Below, piece after piece: positions 9,766-19,374 of a DNA stretch of 64,000 nucleotides. The stretch is from Bacteroidales bacterium (GTDB lineage Bacteria; Bacteroidota; Bacteroidia; Bacteroidales; Lentimicrobiaceae), in contig JAEUTG010000021.1 of assembly GCA_016788045.1 (NCBI GenBank), positions 1 to 64,000 of the forward strand, read 5' to 3'. The notes beneath the pieces were generated by a model. The model was given only the letters and a program-made list of their open reading frames with translations. It ran no database searches and was not told the DNA's origin. How positions within the stretch are numbered: position 1 is the stretch's first letter; each line of letters opens with the position of its first letter. Position numbers and translations under genes: made by a program.

Positions 9766-9971
9766 CCTTACTACCATAATAACCAAATCATATTTACCAA
9801 ACAATCAGAAGAGCCCGGTTTATGCTTGTTGCCGTCCATCTGCCAGGAAGTGCTGATAACCCGGAGCAATCGCTGATTGATACAGTTTATCTTAAAAACA
9901 GTAAAAAGTAATCGCGGAAAAAGAATTTTTTCCGGAGATAAGAGAGAAAATTCCGAACCCGGAAGTGTGGC

Positions 9972-10967
9972 TTACCTCCTGCGTTTCTGCAATTCCAGGA
10001 TTGTCCCCGGTTCAGGCTCATGGCCTTCCTGTAAGGCATTCATCCTGTACAATGACTTTAGTTTCACGCCATAAAGCTGGGAAACTTCCCGCATGCTTTC
10101 TCCTGCTTTGAATGTGTGATTTCTGACCGAGGCCCTTTTCTTCTTGGGTTCAACATAAACTACCTGCCCCGGCAGAAGTTGCTCATTCTTACCCAGTTCA
10201 TTGTATTGAAGTATCTGAAAGGCATGAATTCCCAGATCTCTGGCAATTGTGTGCGGGGTATCGTCTGGTCTTGCGTAAGTCAGCTTTACATTGTTGTTAA
10301 GGTACAGCTTACGGTTGCCTTCTGCCACTTCCAGAAATTTAAAAGTCCCTGCCTTCTCCTGGCGGCTGATGGCTTTGGTTTCCTGTGATTGTTTGTTGTC
10401 GGGTTCCTTTTTACCGGCGATAGTGCCTGTAAAACCGGTATCGTAAAGAAACAGCTGATTCTCTTCAATGATCCGGATCAGCATTTCGGCATATTTCGGA
10501 TTTGTGGCATAACCGGCACTTTTGAGCCCATAGGCCCATCCTTTGTAATCTTTCACATCCAGTTCAAAGAGTGTTGCGTAGCGGGCCCTGGAAGTCAGAA
10601 AATAGGAATGATCGCTGTATGATTCTTCGGCAGAGGCATATTTTCTGAAACACTCATTTTTCTCATCATCGTCCATGGTGTAGGTCATACCACTCCATTC
10701 CTTGTGGCATTTGATTCCGAAATGGTTGTTTGCATTGATGGCCAGTTCAGAATTTCCGCTGCCCGACTCAAGCAGTCCCTGCGCAAGTGTAATGCTGGCC
10801 GGAATTCTGTATTCATTCATCTTACGGATGGCGATATCCTTATAGGTTTCAATGTATTGGCTGTAAGTTATTTTCTGTCCGGCCGGCTGGGCTATGACTA
10901 TGGATGAACCAGAATACAGGGAAACAAAGAGAAGTATCCGGAAGATATGTTTAAGCATGGGTGACAT
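9972..10967 (-). CDS. exported glucosaminidase with LysM repeats
   Basis: 331 residues. A signal peptide (hydrophobic HIFRILLFVSLYSGSSIVIAQ) is followed by a glucosaminidase (GH73-like) domain at about 30-175, with the catalytic-type Glu in ASITLAQGLLESGSG and the NANNHFGIKCH motif. Two LysM peptidoglycan-binding modules lie at about 225-272 and 282-328. It should cleave cell-wall glycan between GlcNAc and MurNAc in the periplasm, in growth or division. A second ATG nine bases downstream is an equally possible start. A TAnnTTTG element lies upstream. Confidence 0.88.
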   Translation of the reverse strand: MSPMLKHIFRILLFVSLYSGSSIVIAQPAGQKITYSQYIETYKDIAIRKMNEYRIPASITLAQGLLESGSGNSELAINANNHFGIKCHKEWSGMTYTMDDDEKNECFRKYASAEESYSDHSYFLTSRARYATLFELDVKDYKGWAYGLKSAGYATNPKYAEMLIRIIEENQLFLYDTGFTGTIAGKKEPDNKQSQETKAISRQEKAGTFKFLEVAEGNRKLYLNNNVKLTYARPDDTPHTIARDLGIHAFQILQYNELGKNEQLLPGQVVYVEPKKKRASVRNHTFKAGESMREVSQLYGVKLKSLYRMNALQEGHEPEPGTILELQKRRR

Positions 10968-10984
10968 TTTTCAGAATTCAGAAG

Positions 10985-10992
10985 CAAAGGTA
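10985..10992 (-). promoter_or_regulatory. -7 element for the glucosaminidase gene
   Basis: On the minus strand TACCTTTG matches TAnnTTTG exactly, 17 nt before the start at 10967. Confidence 0.55.
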
Positions 10993-11110
10993 TAAATGAA
11001 CCGTGAAAGGAACGTCGGGAATTTACAAAGATTATGTCGCAGGTTTAAGCTTAAATGCTTAAAATAGTTAATTTAGCAATCAAATCGCACTATAAATCCA
11101 AGACCAGCCT

Positions 11111-11818
11111 ATGCCGGAACCCAGGGTATTAATCGTTGAAGATCATGTGAAGGTTGCCGATTCCATAAGCAAAGGTCTCGAAGAGAACGGTTTTAAAACC
11201 GAAGTTGCCTATGATGGGTTTATCGGCAAACGCCTGGCCGATGCCAACCGCTATGATCTGATGATTCTGGATGTGAATCTGCCACAGATCAACGGCTATG
11301 AGTTGTGCAGTGAAATCCGTATAAAAAACCCGAAAGTACCCATCATCATGCTCACGGCCCTTGGCAGTACGGATGACAAACTGCTCGGGTTTGAAAAAGG
11401 CGCCGATGATTATATTGTCAAGCCCTTTGAATTCAGGGAACTGCTGGCCCGGATCAAAGCATTGCTCAAAAGGGTACAACCGGTTACCCTGAACCATTCA
11501 ACCCTGACCGTAGCCGACCTGGTAATCGACCTCGACAGTAAATCGGTAACGCGTGGAAACAAAGCCATTGAACTGACTGCCAAGGAATTTTCGCTGCTTG
11601 AGTACCTTGTAAGAAATAAAGGCAAGGTGATATCCAAAACCGACATCGCCGAGAAAATCTGGAATATTCACTTCGACACGGGCACCAACGTCATTGAAGT
11701 GTATGTAAATTTCCTGAGAAAGAAAATTGACAAAAACTTCCCGGTTAAGCTGATCCACACACAGATCGGAATGGGGTATATCTTAAAAGAATCAGAACCG
11801 GATGCAGATCAGAACTAA
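11111..11818 (+). CDS. OmpR/PhoB-family response regulator
   Basis: 235 residues. The receiver domain (about 4-118) has the acidic pocket at Glu10-Asp11, phospho-acceptor Asp54 in MILDVNLP and the conserved Lys104 in YIVKPFEF. The winged-helix DNA-binding domain (about 135-228) has the OmpR pattern LTAKEFSLLEYLVRNKG and ends GMGYIL. It overlaps the following kinase gene by 17 nt, so the two form a translationally coupled two-component system. The signal and target genes cannot be read from sequence. Confidence 0.95.
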   Translation: MPEPRVLIVEDHVKVADSISKGLEENGFKTEVAYDGFIGKRLADANRYDLMILDVNLPQINGYELCSEIRIKNPKVPIIMLTALGSTDDKLLGFEKGADDYIVKPFEFRELLARIKALLKRVQPVTLNHSTLTVADLVIDLDSKSVTRGNKAIELTAKEFSLLEYLVRNKGKVISKTDIAEKIWNIHFDTGTNVIEVYVNFLRKKIDKNFPVKLIHTQIGMGYILKESEPDADQN

Positions 11819-13190
11819 GCTTGCACTTCAGTTTGCATTGCTTGTTGGCGGAATTCTCATCGCCTTTTCTTTCCTTATCTACATTCTTTCAGCCAACTAC
11901 CGCAAACAGGAGTTCACACAGCGCCTGAAAGAAAGGGCAGTGAATACCGCGAAGCTGCTCATTGAGGTGAAAGAAATTGACGATAACCTGCTCAGGATCA
12001 TTGACAGTTCGAACTATACCGCGTTGCGTGAGAATGAAGTCATCGTATATGATTACTTCAAGAAAAGCAGAATATACACCAATGCCGATTCATCTAGCCT
12101 TGACATTTCGGAAGAACTGTTGTCAAAAATCCGGAATTCGGGAGAATTTACTTTCAAGCAAGGTCGTCGCGAAGCCATCGGCCTGCTGTATTCCAACGAC
12201 CTCCGGCGGTTCGTTGTCATCTCCTCGGCAGTCGATACCGATGGTTATACGAAACTGAAGAACCTGCTGCTGGTGCTGGTCATCGGGTTTATCGGAGCGA
12301 TATTGCTTACGGTGCTCGCCGGACTTTTTTTCTCGCGTCAGTCGCTCAGGCCCATCTCAGATGTTATAAACCAGGTTTCTGAAATTTCGGGGTCAAACCT
12401 CCAGAAAAGGGTGAATGAGGGCAATGGAACCGATGAAATTGCCAGTCTGGCCATCACTTTTAACAAAATGCTTAACCGTATTGAAATGGCCTTTGAAGTG
12501 CAGAAAAGCTTTGTCTCCAATGCTTCGCACGAATTAAGGACACCCCTTGCCTCCATTACGAGTCAGATAGAGGTAGCCCTGATGAAGTCGCGGGAGTCTG
12601 CCGAATACAAACAGGTGCTTCATTCGTTGCTCGAAGATGCCCGAAGCCTAACCGCACTGGCAAACAACCTGCTCGAAATCGCCCGCACTGAACAGGACAT
12701 GAAGCAACTCAGAACCTCATCGGTGCGGTTTGATGAGCTTTTTCTGCAGACTCAGTCTGATATCCTTCTGATACACCCTGAATACAGTATTGAGGCCATC
12801 ATCAACGACAACCTCACCAACGAAGAGCAGGACCTTGAAATCACCGGCAATGAGAACCTGCTGAAACTGATCATCGTGAACATCCTTGACAATGCCTGCA
12901 AGTTTTCAGGAGGCAAAACCGTAAAAGCTGAACTGAATTACAACGAAGATCACCTTCATTTCAGGGTTTCTGACGAGGGTATCGGTATCGCTGCAGAAGA
13001 CCTTCCCCATATTTTTGAACCGTTCTACAGGGCCAGAAATGCGCAGACCATCAGCGGTCATGGAATCGGCCTCTCACTGATTGCCAAAATTGTGAAAATA
13101 CATCATGGCAGTATTACCGTAAACTCCATTGAAAACCAGGGCACAACGGTGGAAGTAACCCTGCCTTACAAACCATTTCAGAACCAATGA
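11802..13190 (+). CDS. sensor histidine kinase of the 11.1-kb two-component system
   Basis: 462 residues. Membrane segments lie at about 8-30 and 152-178, with a ~120-residue periplasmic sensor region between. A HAMP linker (about 176-230) is followed by the dimerisation box with phospho-acceptor His243 in ASHELRTPLA. The ATP-binding domain contains NILDNACKF (N box), DEGIGI (G1) and GHGIGLSL (G2). It is the classic partner of an OmpR-type regulator and overlaps that gene. Its stop overlaps the rsmG start as ATGA, so rsmG is probably on the same transcript. Confidence 0.95.
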   Translation: MQIRTKLALQFALLVGGILIAFSFLIYILSANYRKQEFTQRLKERAVNTAKLLIEVKEIDDNLLRIIDSSNYTALRENEVIVYDYFKKSRIYTNADSSSLDISEELLSKIRNSGEFTFKQGRREAIGLLYSNDLRRFVVISSAVDTDGYTKLKNLLLVLVIGFIGAILLTVLAGLFFSRQSLRPISDVINQVSEISGSNLQKRVNEGNGTDEIASLAITFNKMLNRIEMAFEVQKSFVSNASHELRTPLASITSQIEVALMKSRESAEYKQVLHSLLEDARSLTALANNLLEIARTEQDMKQLRTSSVRFDELFLQTQSDILLIHPEYSIEAIINDNLTNEEQDLEITGNENLLKLIIVNILDNACKFSGGKTVKAELNYNEDHLHFRVSDEGIGIAAEDLPHIFEPFYRARNAQTISGHGIGLSLIAKIVKIHHGSITVNSIENQGTTVEVTLPYKPFQNQ

Positions 13191-13807
13191 ACCAGATAAT
13201 AAAATACTTCCCTGATTTAACTCCCCAACAACGCGCGCATTTTGAGGCGCTTGAATCACTTTACAATGAATGGAACGCTGTCATCAATGTAATTTCCAGA
13301 AAAGACATCGGGAATCTTTATGAACGGCATATACTTCATTCTCTTGGCATTGCACGGGTGATTAAATTTGCCCCGGGCAGTCAGTTGCTCGATATAGGAA
13401 CCGGGGGAGGTTTCCCCGGGATTCCGCTGGCGATTATGTTTCCGGAAGCGGATTTTCATCTGGTTGATTCAATCGGGAAAAAGCTGAAGGTTGTCAATGC
13501 CGTGGCTGAAGCATTGCAGCTTAAAAATGTGACCACAGAGCAGGCCCGGGCAGAAGACATCAGCGGGAAATACGATTTCGTGATCAGCCGTGCGGTAGCT
13601 TCCCTTCCCGAATTTATATCCTGGACCAGGAACAACATCAGCCGCAAACCACTGAATCCGCTTCACAACGGCATTCTGTACCTCAAAGGCGGTGATCTGA
13701 CAGATGAGCTGAAAGCCAGTGGAGGCAAGTATCAGATTTACAAGCTGAACCGGTATTTCAGCGAGGCGTTTTTCGAGACAAAATCGGTGGTACATGTCTG
13801 GTTTTAA
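13187..13807 (+). CDS. rsmG: 16S rRNA (guanine527-N7)-methyltransferase
   Basis: 206 residues, SAM-dependent methyltransferase acting on 16S rRNA. The SAM-binding loop LLDIGTGGGFPGIPLA and the family patterns NVISRKDI and ERHILHSL are present, with VISRAVASLPEF in the later fold. Its ATG overlaps the kinase stop (ATGA), placing a housekeeping RNA modification gene at the end of the two-component operon. Confidence 0.95.
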   Translation: MNQIIKYFPDLTPQQRAHFEALESLYNEWNAVINVISRKDIGNLYERHILHSLGIARVIKFAPGSQLLDIGTGGGFPGIPLAIMFPEADFHLVDSIGKKLKVVNAVAEALQLKNVTTEQARAEDISGKYDFVISRAVASLPEFISWTRNNISRKPLNPLHNGILYLKGGDLTDELKASGGKYQIYKLNRYFSEAFFETKSVVHVWF

Positions 13808-13967
13808 AATTCCCCGTTTGTAAGATAACCACACAGGCTTATTGAATGTCTGAACAAGCAGAAATTATACTGCCAAATTCTGTTAAATTTTACCAACCAC
13901 CTTTAAAAATTGTATTTTAGCCCTGTTAAACCCAGCAATTAACATACAACCATAAAACTTAAAATCA

Positions 13968-15425
13968 ATGAGTGATCAGATTCTGAATCTTGAACCCAGG
14001 GCTGTCTGGAAAAATTTCTACAGTCTTACCCAAATCCCCAGGCCTTCTAAAAAAGAGGAAAGGGTAATTGAATTTATGAAAAATTTCGGTGAATCACTGG
14101 GGTTAAGAACCATTGTTGATGAAACCGGAAATGTGATGATTTTCAAACCGGCTACTCCGGGAATGGAAAACCGCAAAGGGATTGTCCTTCAGGCCCATCT
14201 CGATATGGTGCCCCAGAAAAACAGCGACAAATCGCATGACTTTGAAAAGGACCCTATAGAAACCATCATCGACGGTGAATGGGTCAGGGCCAATGGCACC
14301 ACCCTTGGTGCAGACAACGGGATGGGTGTTGCAGCCATCATGGCCGTGCTTGAATCCAGAGAGTTGGTTCACGGTCCGGTAGAAGCGCTGTTTACCATCG
14401 ATGAAGAAACCGGTATGACCGGGGCTTTCGAACTGAAACCCGGCATTCTGAAAGGGGATATTCTGCTCAACCTTGACTCGGAAGATGAAGGGGAATTGTA
14501 CATTGGCTGCGCCGGAGGGGTAAACGGCAATTTTGAATTCCCTTACAGCGAGGTACCGGTTGAAAACGGAAGCATTGCCTATAAGATCAACATCACCGGT
14601 CTGAAAGGCGGGCATTCAGGTCTTGACATTCCCATCGGCCGCGGCAACTCCTGTAAGATTCTCACCCGTTTGCTGTGGCATGGAGTAACCGAACATGGTT
14701 TAAGGCTTTCATCGCTTGAAGCAGGTAACATGCGCAATGCCATTCCGCGTGAAGGACATGCCATTGTCACGATTCCTGCATCAGAAAAGGAAAAATTCGA
14801 AAAATGCCTGCTGAAATCTGCCGAAACCATCAAAGCTGAACTCTCTGTTACCGAACCGGGACTTCAGATTACAGCAGTTGCAACCGAAATGCCTGGATCG
14901 CTGATGGATACCGACACCCAGAACCGCATGCTGCGTGCTGTTTACGGCTGTCCCAACGGGGTAATGCGCATGAGTGATGCGATGGCCGGGCTGGTTGAAA
15001 CTTCCACTAACCTATCCATTGTACGGTCAGAAGAAGGCGTTGTTAAAGTAATCTGTCTGCTGCGGAGCTCGGTGAATTCAGCAAAAGAAGACCTTACCCG
15101 GATGATGGGCAGCATCTTTGAACTTGCCGGCGCCAAAGTTGAGTTCGATGGAGAGTATCCCGGCTGGAAGCCCAACCCTGATTCAGCCATTCTCAAGACA
15201 ATGCAGGAAGTGTATAAAAACAGATTCGGCAAGGTTCCTGAAATCAAAGCCATTCATGCCGGCCTTGAATGCGGCCTGCTCGGGGCTGTTTATCCCAACT
15301 GGGACATGATTTCGTTTGGCCCTACCATCCGTTACCCGCACTCACCAGATGAAAAGGTTCACATTGAATCTGTTGGAAAATTCTGGGAATACCTTACCGA
15401 AACACTGAAGCATGTTCCGGCATAA
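13968..15425 (+). CDS. pepD: beta-alanyl/aminoacyl-histidine dipeptidase
   Basis: 485-residue M20 metallopeptidase that hydrolyses Xaa-His and related dipeptides. Metal-binding motifs are visible: AHLDMVPQ, the bridging GADNGMG, DEETGMTGAF with the catalytic Glu pair, and NLDSEDEGEL. A dimerisation-type insert containing KGGHSGLDIPIGRGN follows, as in PepD. The final His ligand lies in RYPHSPDEKVHI. No signal peptide is seen, so it is cytoplasmic. TATTTTAG about 50 bp upstream is an imperfect -7 element. A strong terminator follows. Confidence 0.93.
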   Translation: MSDQILNLEPRAVWKNFYSLTQIPRPSKKEERVIEFMKNFGESLGLRTIVDETGNVMIFKPATPGMENRKGIVLQAHLDMVPQKNSDKSHDFEKDPIETIIDGEWVRANGTTLGADNGMGVAAIMAVLESRELVHGPVEALFTIDEETGMTGAFELKPGILKGDILLNLDSEDEGELYIGCAGGVNGNFEFPYSEVPVENGSIAYKINITGLKGGHSGLDIPIGRGNSCKILTRLLWHGVTEHGLRLSSLEAGNMRNAIPREGHAIVTIPASEKEKFEKCLLKSAETIKAELSVTEPGLQITAVATEMPGSLMDTDTQNRMLRAVYGCPNGVMRMSDAMAGLVETSTNLSIVRSEEGVVKVICLLRSSVNSAKEDLTRMMGSIFELAGAKVEFDGEYPGWKPNPDSAILKTMQEVYKNRFGKVPEIKAIHAGLECGLLGAVYPNWDMISFGPTIRYPHSPDEKVHIESVGKFWEYLTETLKHVPA

Positions 15426-15440
15426 GCGTTTTTGAAATTC

Positions 15441-15476
15441 AAAGGCCGGTTCACTGAAAATGACCGGCCTTTTTTT
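15441..15476 (+). terminator. rho-independent terminator after pepD
   Basis: AAAGGCCGGT (15441-15450) pairs with ACCGGCC plus following T residues (15463-15472) across a short loop, and continues into a run of seven T. Confidence 0.9.
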
Positions 15477-15557
15477 GTCTGAAAAGCTGAGGGATTGTTT
15501 AGTATTTGATGTGCCAGAAAAATATATTGCTTTTAACATAACCTCTAAAATAAAAAA

Positions 15558-15596
15558 TGAGCCTGCTCCGAAAAGTCAAAAAAACAGTTTTCGGAG
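15558..15596. repeat. dispersed leader repeat with hairpin, copy A
   Basis: The first 26 bases are identical to 29619-29644. Here the sequence folds as CTCCGAAAA (15566-15574) with TTTTCGGAG (15588-15596), a perfect 9-bp stem. It lies about 90 bp upstream of the GxxExxY remnant and is probably the leader of that gene module. A further small inverted repeat (ATCCCGATG / CATCGGGAT, 15617-15635 region) follows. Confidence 0.6.
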
Positions 15597-15682
15597 TGGA
15601 CCCAAAATTTGACACCATCCCGATGTCCATCGGGATCCAAAACACTAATTCTTACCAAAAAAATTTAGAACCGATTCCTTAA

Positions 15683-15763
15683 GAATTGGATGCAATTGGT
15701 AAACAAAAAGTTGATGCTGCTTACACAGTACATAAGAATCCTGGACCTGGACTTCTTGAAAAA
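15683..15763 (+). pseudogene. GxxExxY N-terminal remnant
   Basis: About 26 codons read LDAIGKQKVDAAYTVH and then KNPGPGLLEK, the conserved N-terminus of GxxExxY proteins, directly preceded by an in-frame TAA and lacking an ATG. After LLEK the frame runs into non-family sequence. That sequence (ATTATTTCTGCCCTGAAAAT near 15780-15799) matches the 3' flank of the GxxExxY gene at the left window edge (about 339-360). The middle and C-terminal codons and part of the 3' flank are therefore deleted. From 15805 to 16140 nothing further is recognisable except a GC-rich hairpin near 15882-15915. Confidence 0.8.
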
Positions 15764-16140
15764 TTCAATTTCTGCCGGCATTATTTCTGCCCTGAAAATT
15801 GTTTTAACATAATCAATACTATCCGGAAAAAATATCAACAATCCGCTGAATCCTTTGGCAGGATGGGAATAGTCAACGTTACGCCCCCCGCTTTCTTCGG
15901 GGCATGCCGCTGGGGCTTTCAATTTTGGTTAGGTCAACTTTACTATCAACCTTACGCTGCTCCGCAGCTTCATTTTTAGTGTCTAGTAAGTATAATACTC
16001 ATATTCAATTATTTACATCAAGTGATAATAATTTTGACCATAGGGTTTGCGGATAATTTCCTTTTGCCAAAAATTTGTCCTGACAATACTGAGATTTAAT
16101 CATATACATAACTCTAAAAAAATGAATTCTTAAATATAAG

Positions 16141-16211
16141 TTGGTGCCTGATTGGTGTCCTGGAGCATTGGTGTCAAAATATTCTCCGGCACATTAAAAA
16201 ATGAAATACCC
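16141..16211. repeat. 71-bp dispersed hairpin repeat, copy 2
   Basis: Ungapped match to 416-486 with about 8 differences. The inverted repeat is imperfect here (TCCTGGAGCAT against ATTCTCCGGCA). It ends about 50 bp before the rpmH promoter and follows the GxxExxY remnant, as copy 1 follows the intact gene end. Confidence 0.75.
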
Positions 16212-16261
16212 AGGTTTAGAAAAAAATCTTTCAGCCGGCTTGGAGATTTAATTTTTGTTTC

Positions 16262-16269
16262 TATCTTTG
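16262..16269 (+). promoter_or_regulatory. rpmH promoter
   Basis: TATCTTTG is an exact TAnnTTTG element with TTGG at 16240-16243 as a plausible -33 region. It lies 20 nt before the rpmH ATG and within the upstream open frame, fixing the start at 16290. Confidence 0.7.
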
Positions 16270-16289
16270 CAGTCCCAAAAAATAAGACT

Positions 16290-16451
16290 ATGAGCAAGAG
16301 AACATTTCAGCCATCGCAGAGGAAAAGAAGAAACAAACATGGCTTCAGGGAAAGAATGTCAACCGCCAATGGCCGTAGGGTTCTTGCTGCACGCAGGGCT
16401 AAAGGCAGAAAGAAATTAACTGTTTCTGACGAAGGAAAGCATAAAGCTTAA
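16290..16451 (+). CDS. rpmH: 50S ribosomal protein L34
   Basis: 53 residues, very basic, starting [20 protein letters not shown] and continuing with the L34 signature [20 protein letters not shown]. The frame is open for 46 codons upstream, but that stretch contains the promoter and the 71-bp repeat, so ATG 16290 is the real start. Two hairpins follow. Confidence 0.97.
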   Translation: MSKRTFQPSQRKRRNKHGFRERMSTANGRRVLAARRAKGRKKLTVSDEGKHKA

Positions 16452-16485
16452 TATACAACAGCCTTTGGGCTGTCTGATTTTTAAT

Positions 16486-16520
16486 AAAAGGAGGTGATGA
16501 GAGTTGCCTCCTTTTGTTGT
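16486..16520 (+). terminator. terminator after rpmH
   Basis: AAAAGGAGG (16486-16494) pairs with CCTCCTTTT (16507-16515), followed by GTTGTTTTG. A smaller hairpin with a T-run, ACAGCC/GGCTGT at 16458-16473 then GATTTTT, precedes it. Confidence 0.8.
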
Positions 16521-16625
16521 TTTGCTGAACAGCCCGACAAGTGCCGCTGTACACATCATTTTACAGTCAGCCGCTTAAATATCTTAAAAAGCAGTAATTT
16601 CGCATTAGCAAAGTAATTTTCACAG

Positions 16626-16883
16626 ATGGGCTTACTCAGATTTCTGTTTATCCTGCTGATCATCTACCTTTCGTTGAAGGTATTTACCAGATTTATACTT
16701 CCGGTTGTATTGCGAATCACCATGCGCAGGGTTCAGAACCGCTTTTATGAGCAGAACCCGCACCTGCGGCCGGAAGAACCACGGAAGGAGGGCAAGGTAA
16801 CAATCAACCGGGTTTCAAAAGAAAAAAACAGCAACATTCCCTCAGATATCGGAGAATACACCGACTACGAAGAAGTTAAATAA
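16626..16883 (+). CDS. small DUF4834-like membrane protein
   Basis: 85 residues. One hydrophobic segment (about 4-30) is followed by a basic, hydrophilic tail containing ITRMRR-type positive residues and ending DIGEYTDYEEVK. Size, topology and the acidic YxDYEEV ending fit DUF4834, a Bacteroidota family of unknown role. It precedes the YfhO gene by 14 bp and is probably co-transcribed with it. Confidence 0.7.
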   Translation: MGLLRFLFILLIIYLSLKVFTRFILPVVLRITMRRVQNRFYEQNPHLRPEEPRKEGKVTINRVSKEKNSNIPSDIGEYTDYEEVK

Positions 16884-16897
16884 TCCAACCCTCAACT

Positions 16898-19366
16898 ATG
16901 AAAAACATCAGTTTCAGGCAGTTTGTCCCCCACCTCACTGCGATTGCCATCTTCCTGATCATCATCTTCGGATATTTCAGCCCCTTGCTGGAAGGCAAAA
17001 AGCTGAAGCAGGGTGACATCACCAACTGGAAGGGTATGTCGAAAGAGATCACCGATTACCGGGCAAAAACAGGTAAAGAGGCCTTGTGGACCAATTCCAT
17101 GTTTGGTGGTATGCCGGCCTACCAGATATCGGTTGAATACAATGCCAACCTGATGCGTTTTATCGATAAAATCATGACCCTGGGCCTTCCCCACCCTGCC
17201 GGGCTGGTTTTTCTCTACTTTATCGGCTTCTTCATTCTGCTGATGGTACTGAAGATCGACCCCTGGCTGGCCATTGCGGGCTCCATAGCCTTTGCCTTCT
17301 CCTCCTATTTCTTCATCATACTGGAAGCCGGCCACAACAGTAAAGCCCATGCCATCGGATACATGGCGCCGGTGCTTGCCGGTATTTTTCTGGCTTACCG
17401 CGGACGCTTGCTGGCCGGAGGCCTGCTCACCGCCCTGTTCCTCGCACTGGAGCTCAGGGCTAACCACCTTCAGATTACCTATTACCTTTTGATGATGGTA
17501 ATGGTGCTCGGTCTGGTTCTTCTGGTGGAGGCCGTTCAGGAAAAAACGATCAACCGGTTTCTGAAAGCTACCGGAATACTCGTTGTTGCTGCACTTTTCG
17601 CTATGGCTACCAATATAACCAACATCTGGGCCACCTGGGAATACGGGAAAGATACCATCCGGGGTAAAACCGAACTCAGCTCAGAAAAAGAAAACCGCAC
17701 CAGTGGCCTCGATAAAGACTATGCAACCCAATGGAGTTATGGTAAAGGTGAAACCTTCAGCCTGATGATCCCCAACATCAAGGGAGGAGCTTCCGGATAC
17801 CTTGGCAACAATGAGAAAGCCATGGAAAAAGCCGACCCTCAGACGGCACAGACCATCGCAGGACAAAGTTCCTACTGGGGCGATCAGCCCTTTACTTCCG
17901 GTCCGGTATATACCGGAGCCATCGTTGTCTTTCTCTTTATCCTCGGCCTCTTTATTCTGAAAGGGAACCTGCGCTGGTGGCTGCTTGCAGTAACCGTTAT
18001 TTCCATTCTACTCTCCTGGGGAAAAAATTTCATGCCACTCACCGATTTCTTCCTCCATTATGTGCCCGGATACAACAAATTCAGGGCGGTATCGATGATC
18101 CTGGTGATTGCCGACCTCGCCATACCGGTTCTGGGCATCCTTACCTTGAACGAAATCTTCAAAAAGCCTTCTATTATCAGGGAAAAAATAAAATTCCTGT
18201 ACCTGGCACTCGGCATGACTGCCGGCCTGGCACTGCTGTTTTACATGCTTCCGCAGACATTCTTCAGCTTTCTCAGTCAGGCTGAAGCCGAAGCCATTGC
18301 CAGTCAGCGGAGCAGCATCGATCCTGCACAGGCAGGCCAGTTCGACACCATCGTCTACAATATGGAAGCCGTAAGGATTGCCATCTTCAGGAGCGATACC
18401 ATCAGAAGTCTGATCTTTATTGTACTTGCCGGTGCCCTGCTCTGGGTTTACGGAATGCGGAAAATGCCGAAGGCAGCCTTTATTGCCGCAATTGCGCTGC
18501 TGATTTCTGTCGACATGATTCCGGTGGCAAAACGCTACCTGAACAACGAAAACTTTGCTTCCAGGGTTCAGGTGAACAACCCGTTTCAGCCCACCAGGGC
18601 CAATGAACTTATCATGAAGGATACCGATCCGAATTTCAGGGTTTTCAACGTTACAGTCAGCCCATTTCAGGATGCCAGCACCTCCTATTTTCACAAGAGT
18701 ATCGGTGGTTACCATGGTGCCAAACTAAGGCGCTATCAGGAACTCATTGACCATCACCTGGTGAAAAACAACGAAGCGGTGCTCAACATGCTCAACACCA
18801 AGTATTTTATTTACCCCGACAACAACAAGGCTCCCGCGATTCAGATCAATATGGGAGCCCTGGGTAATGCCTGGTTTGTGCAGGAAACAAAAATGGTAGA
18901 CAATGCCGATCAGGAAATCGATGCGCTTACCGCATTTGACCCCTCCAAAACTGCCGTGATTGACAAGCGCTTCAGCGAAATGCTCAGCGGATTTGCATTT
19001 GCCCCTGACAGCACTGCATCGATAAAACTTAACAGCTACGAGCCAAACAGACTTACCTACACTTCTGAAGCCCGGACAGAACAACTGGCGGTTTTCTCTG
19101 AGATTTACTACGACAAGGGCTGGAAAGCTTTCATAGATGGTAAGCCCGCAGATCATTTCAGGGCCAACTATGTGTTGCGTGCCATGAGAATACCGGCCGG
19201 AAAGCACGAAATAGAATACAGGTTTGAGCCAAAAGTCTATTTTATCGGCGAAAAGATCTCCTTTGCCAGTTCGCTGCTGCTGATTCTGCTGTTACTCGGC
19301 TTTTCAGGAAATGAACTCAGAAAGGTCATGAAAGGGGCTGTGGTTAAGGTAACGCCTGATAAATAG
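16898..19366 (+). CDS. YfhO-family membrane protein
   Basis: 822 residues with about a dozen membrane helices through residue ~560 and another near 785-805. The large extracytoplasmic C-terminal region ends in a beta-rich segment (YDKGWKAFIDGKPADHFRANY) typical of YfhO proteins. The N-terminal LWTNSMFGGMPAYQI is the conserved loop after the first helix. The fold resembles GT-C glycosyltransferases, and YfhO proteins are linked to surface glycan or lipoteichoic-type modification in other bacteria; the substrate here is unknown. A glycosyltransferase follows after 8 bp. Confidence 0.9.
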   Translation: MKNISFRQFVPHLTAIAIFLIIIFGYFSPLLEGKKLKQGDITNWKGMSKEITDYRAKTGKEALWTNSMFGGMPAYQISVEYNANLMRFIDKIMTLGLPHPAGLVFLYFIGFFILLMVLKIDPWLAIAGSIAFAFSSYFFIILEAGHNSKAHAIGYMAPVLAGIFLAYRGRLLAGGLLTALFLALELRANHLQITYYLLMMVMVLGLVLLVEAVQEKTINRFLKATGILVVAALFAMATNITNIWATWEYGKDTIRGKTELSSEKENRTSGLDKDYATQWSYGKGETFSLMIPNIKGGASGYLGNNEKAMEKADPQTAQTIAGQSSYWGDQPFTSGPVYTGAIVVFLFILGLFILKGNLRWWLLAVTVISILLSWGKNFMPLTDFFLHYVPGYNKFRAVSMILVIADLAIPVLGILTLNEIFKKPSIIREKIKFLYLALGMTAGLALLFYMLPQTFFSFLSQAEAEAIASQRSSIDPAQAGQFDTIVYNMEAVRIAIFRSDTIRSLIFIVLAGALLWVYGMRKMPKAAFIAAIALLISVDMIPVAKRYLNNENFASRVQVNNPFQPTRANELIMKDTDPNFRVFNVTVSPFQDASTSYFHKSIGGYHGAKLRRYQELIDHHLVKNNEAVLNMLNTKYFIYPDNNKAPAIQINMGALGNAWFVQETKMVDNADQEIDALTAFDPSKTAVIDKRFSEMLSGFAFAPDSTASIKLNSYEPNRLTYTSEARTEQLAVFSEIYYDKGWKAFIDGKPADHFRANYVLRAMRIPAGKHEIEYRFEPKVYFIGEKISFASSLLLILLLLGFSGNELRKVMKGAVVKVTPDK

Positions 19367-19374
19367 CGCTTTTC

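Noticed and set aside
15686..15979. A 97-codon frame as an intact gene
   Set aside because: Only the first 26 codons match the GxxExxY family. The rest is flank sequence read through after a deletion, and no ATG start exists.
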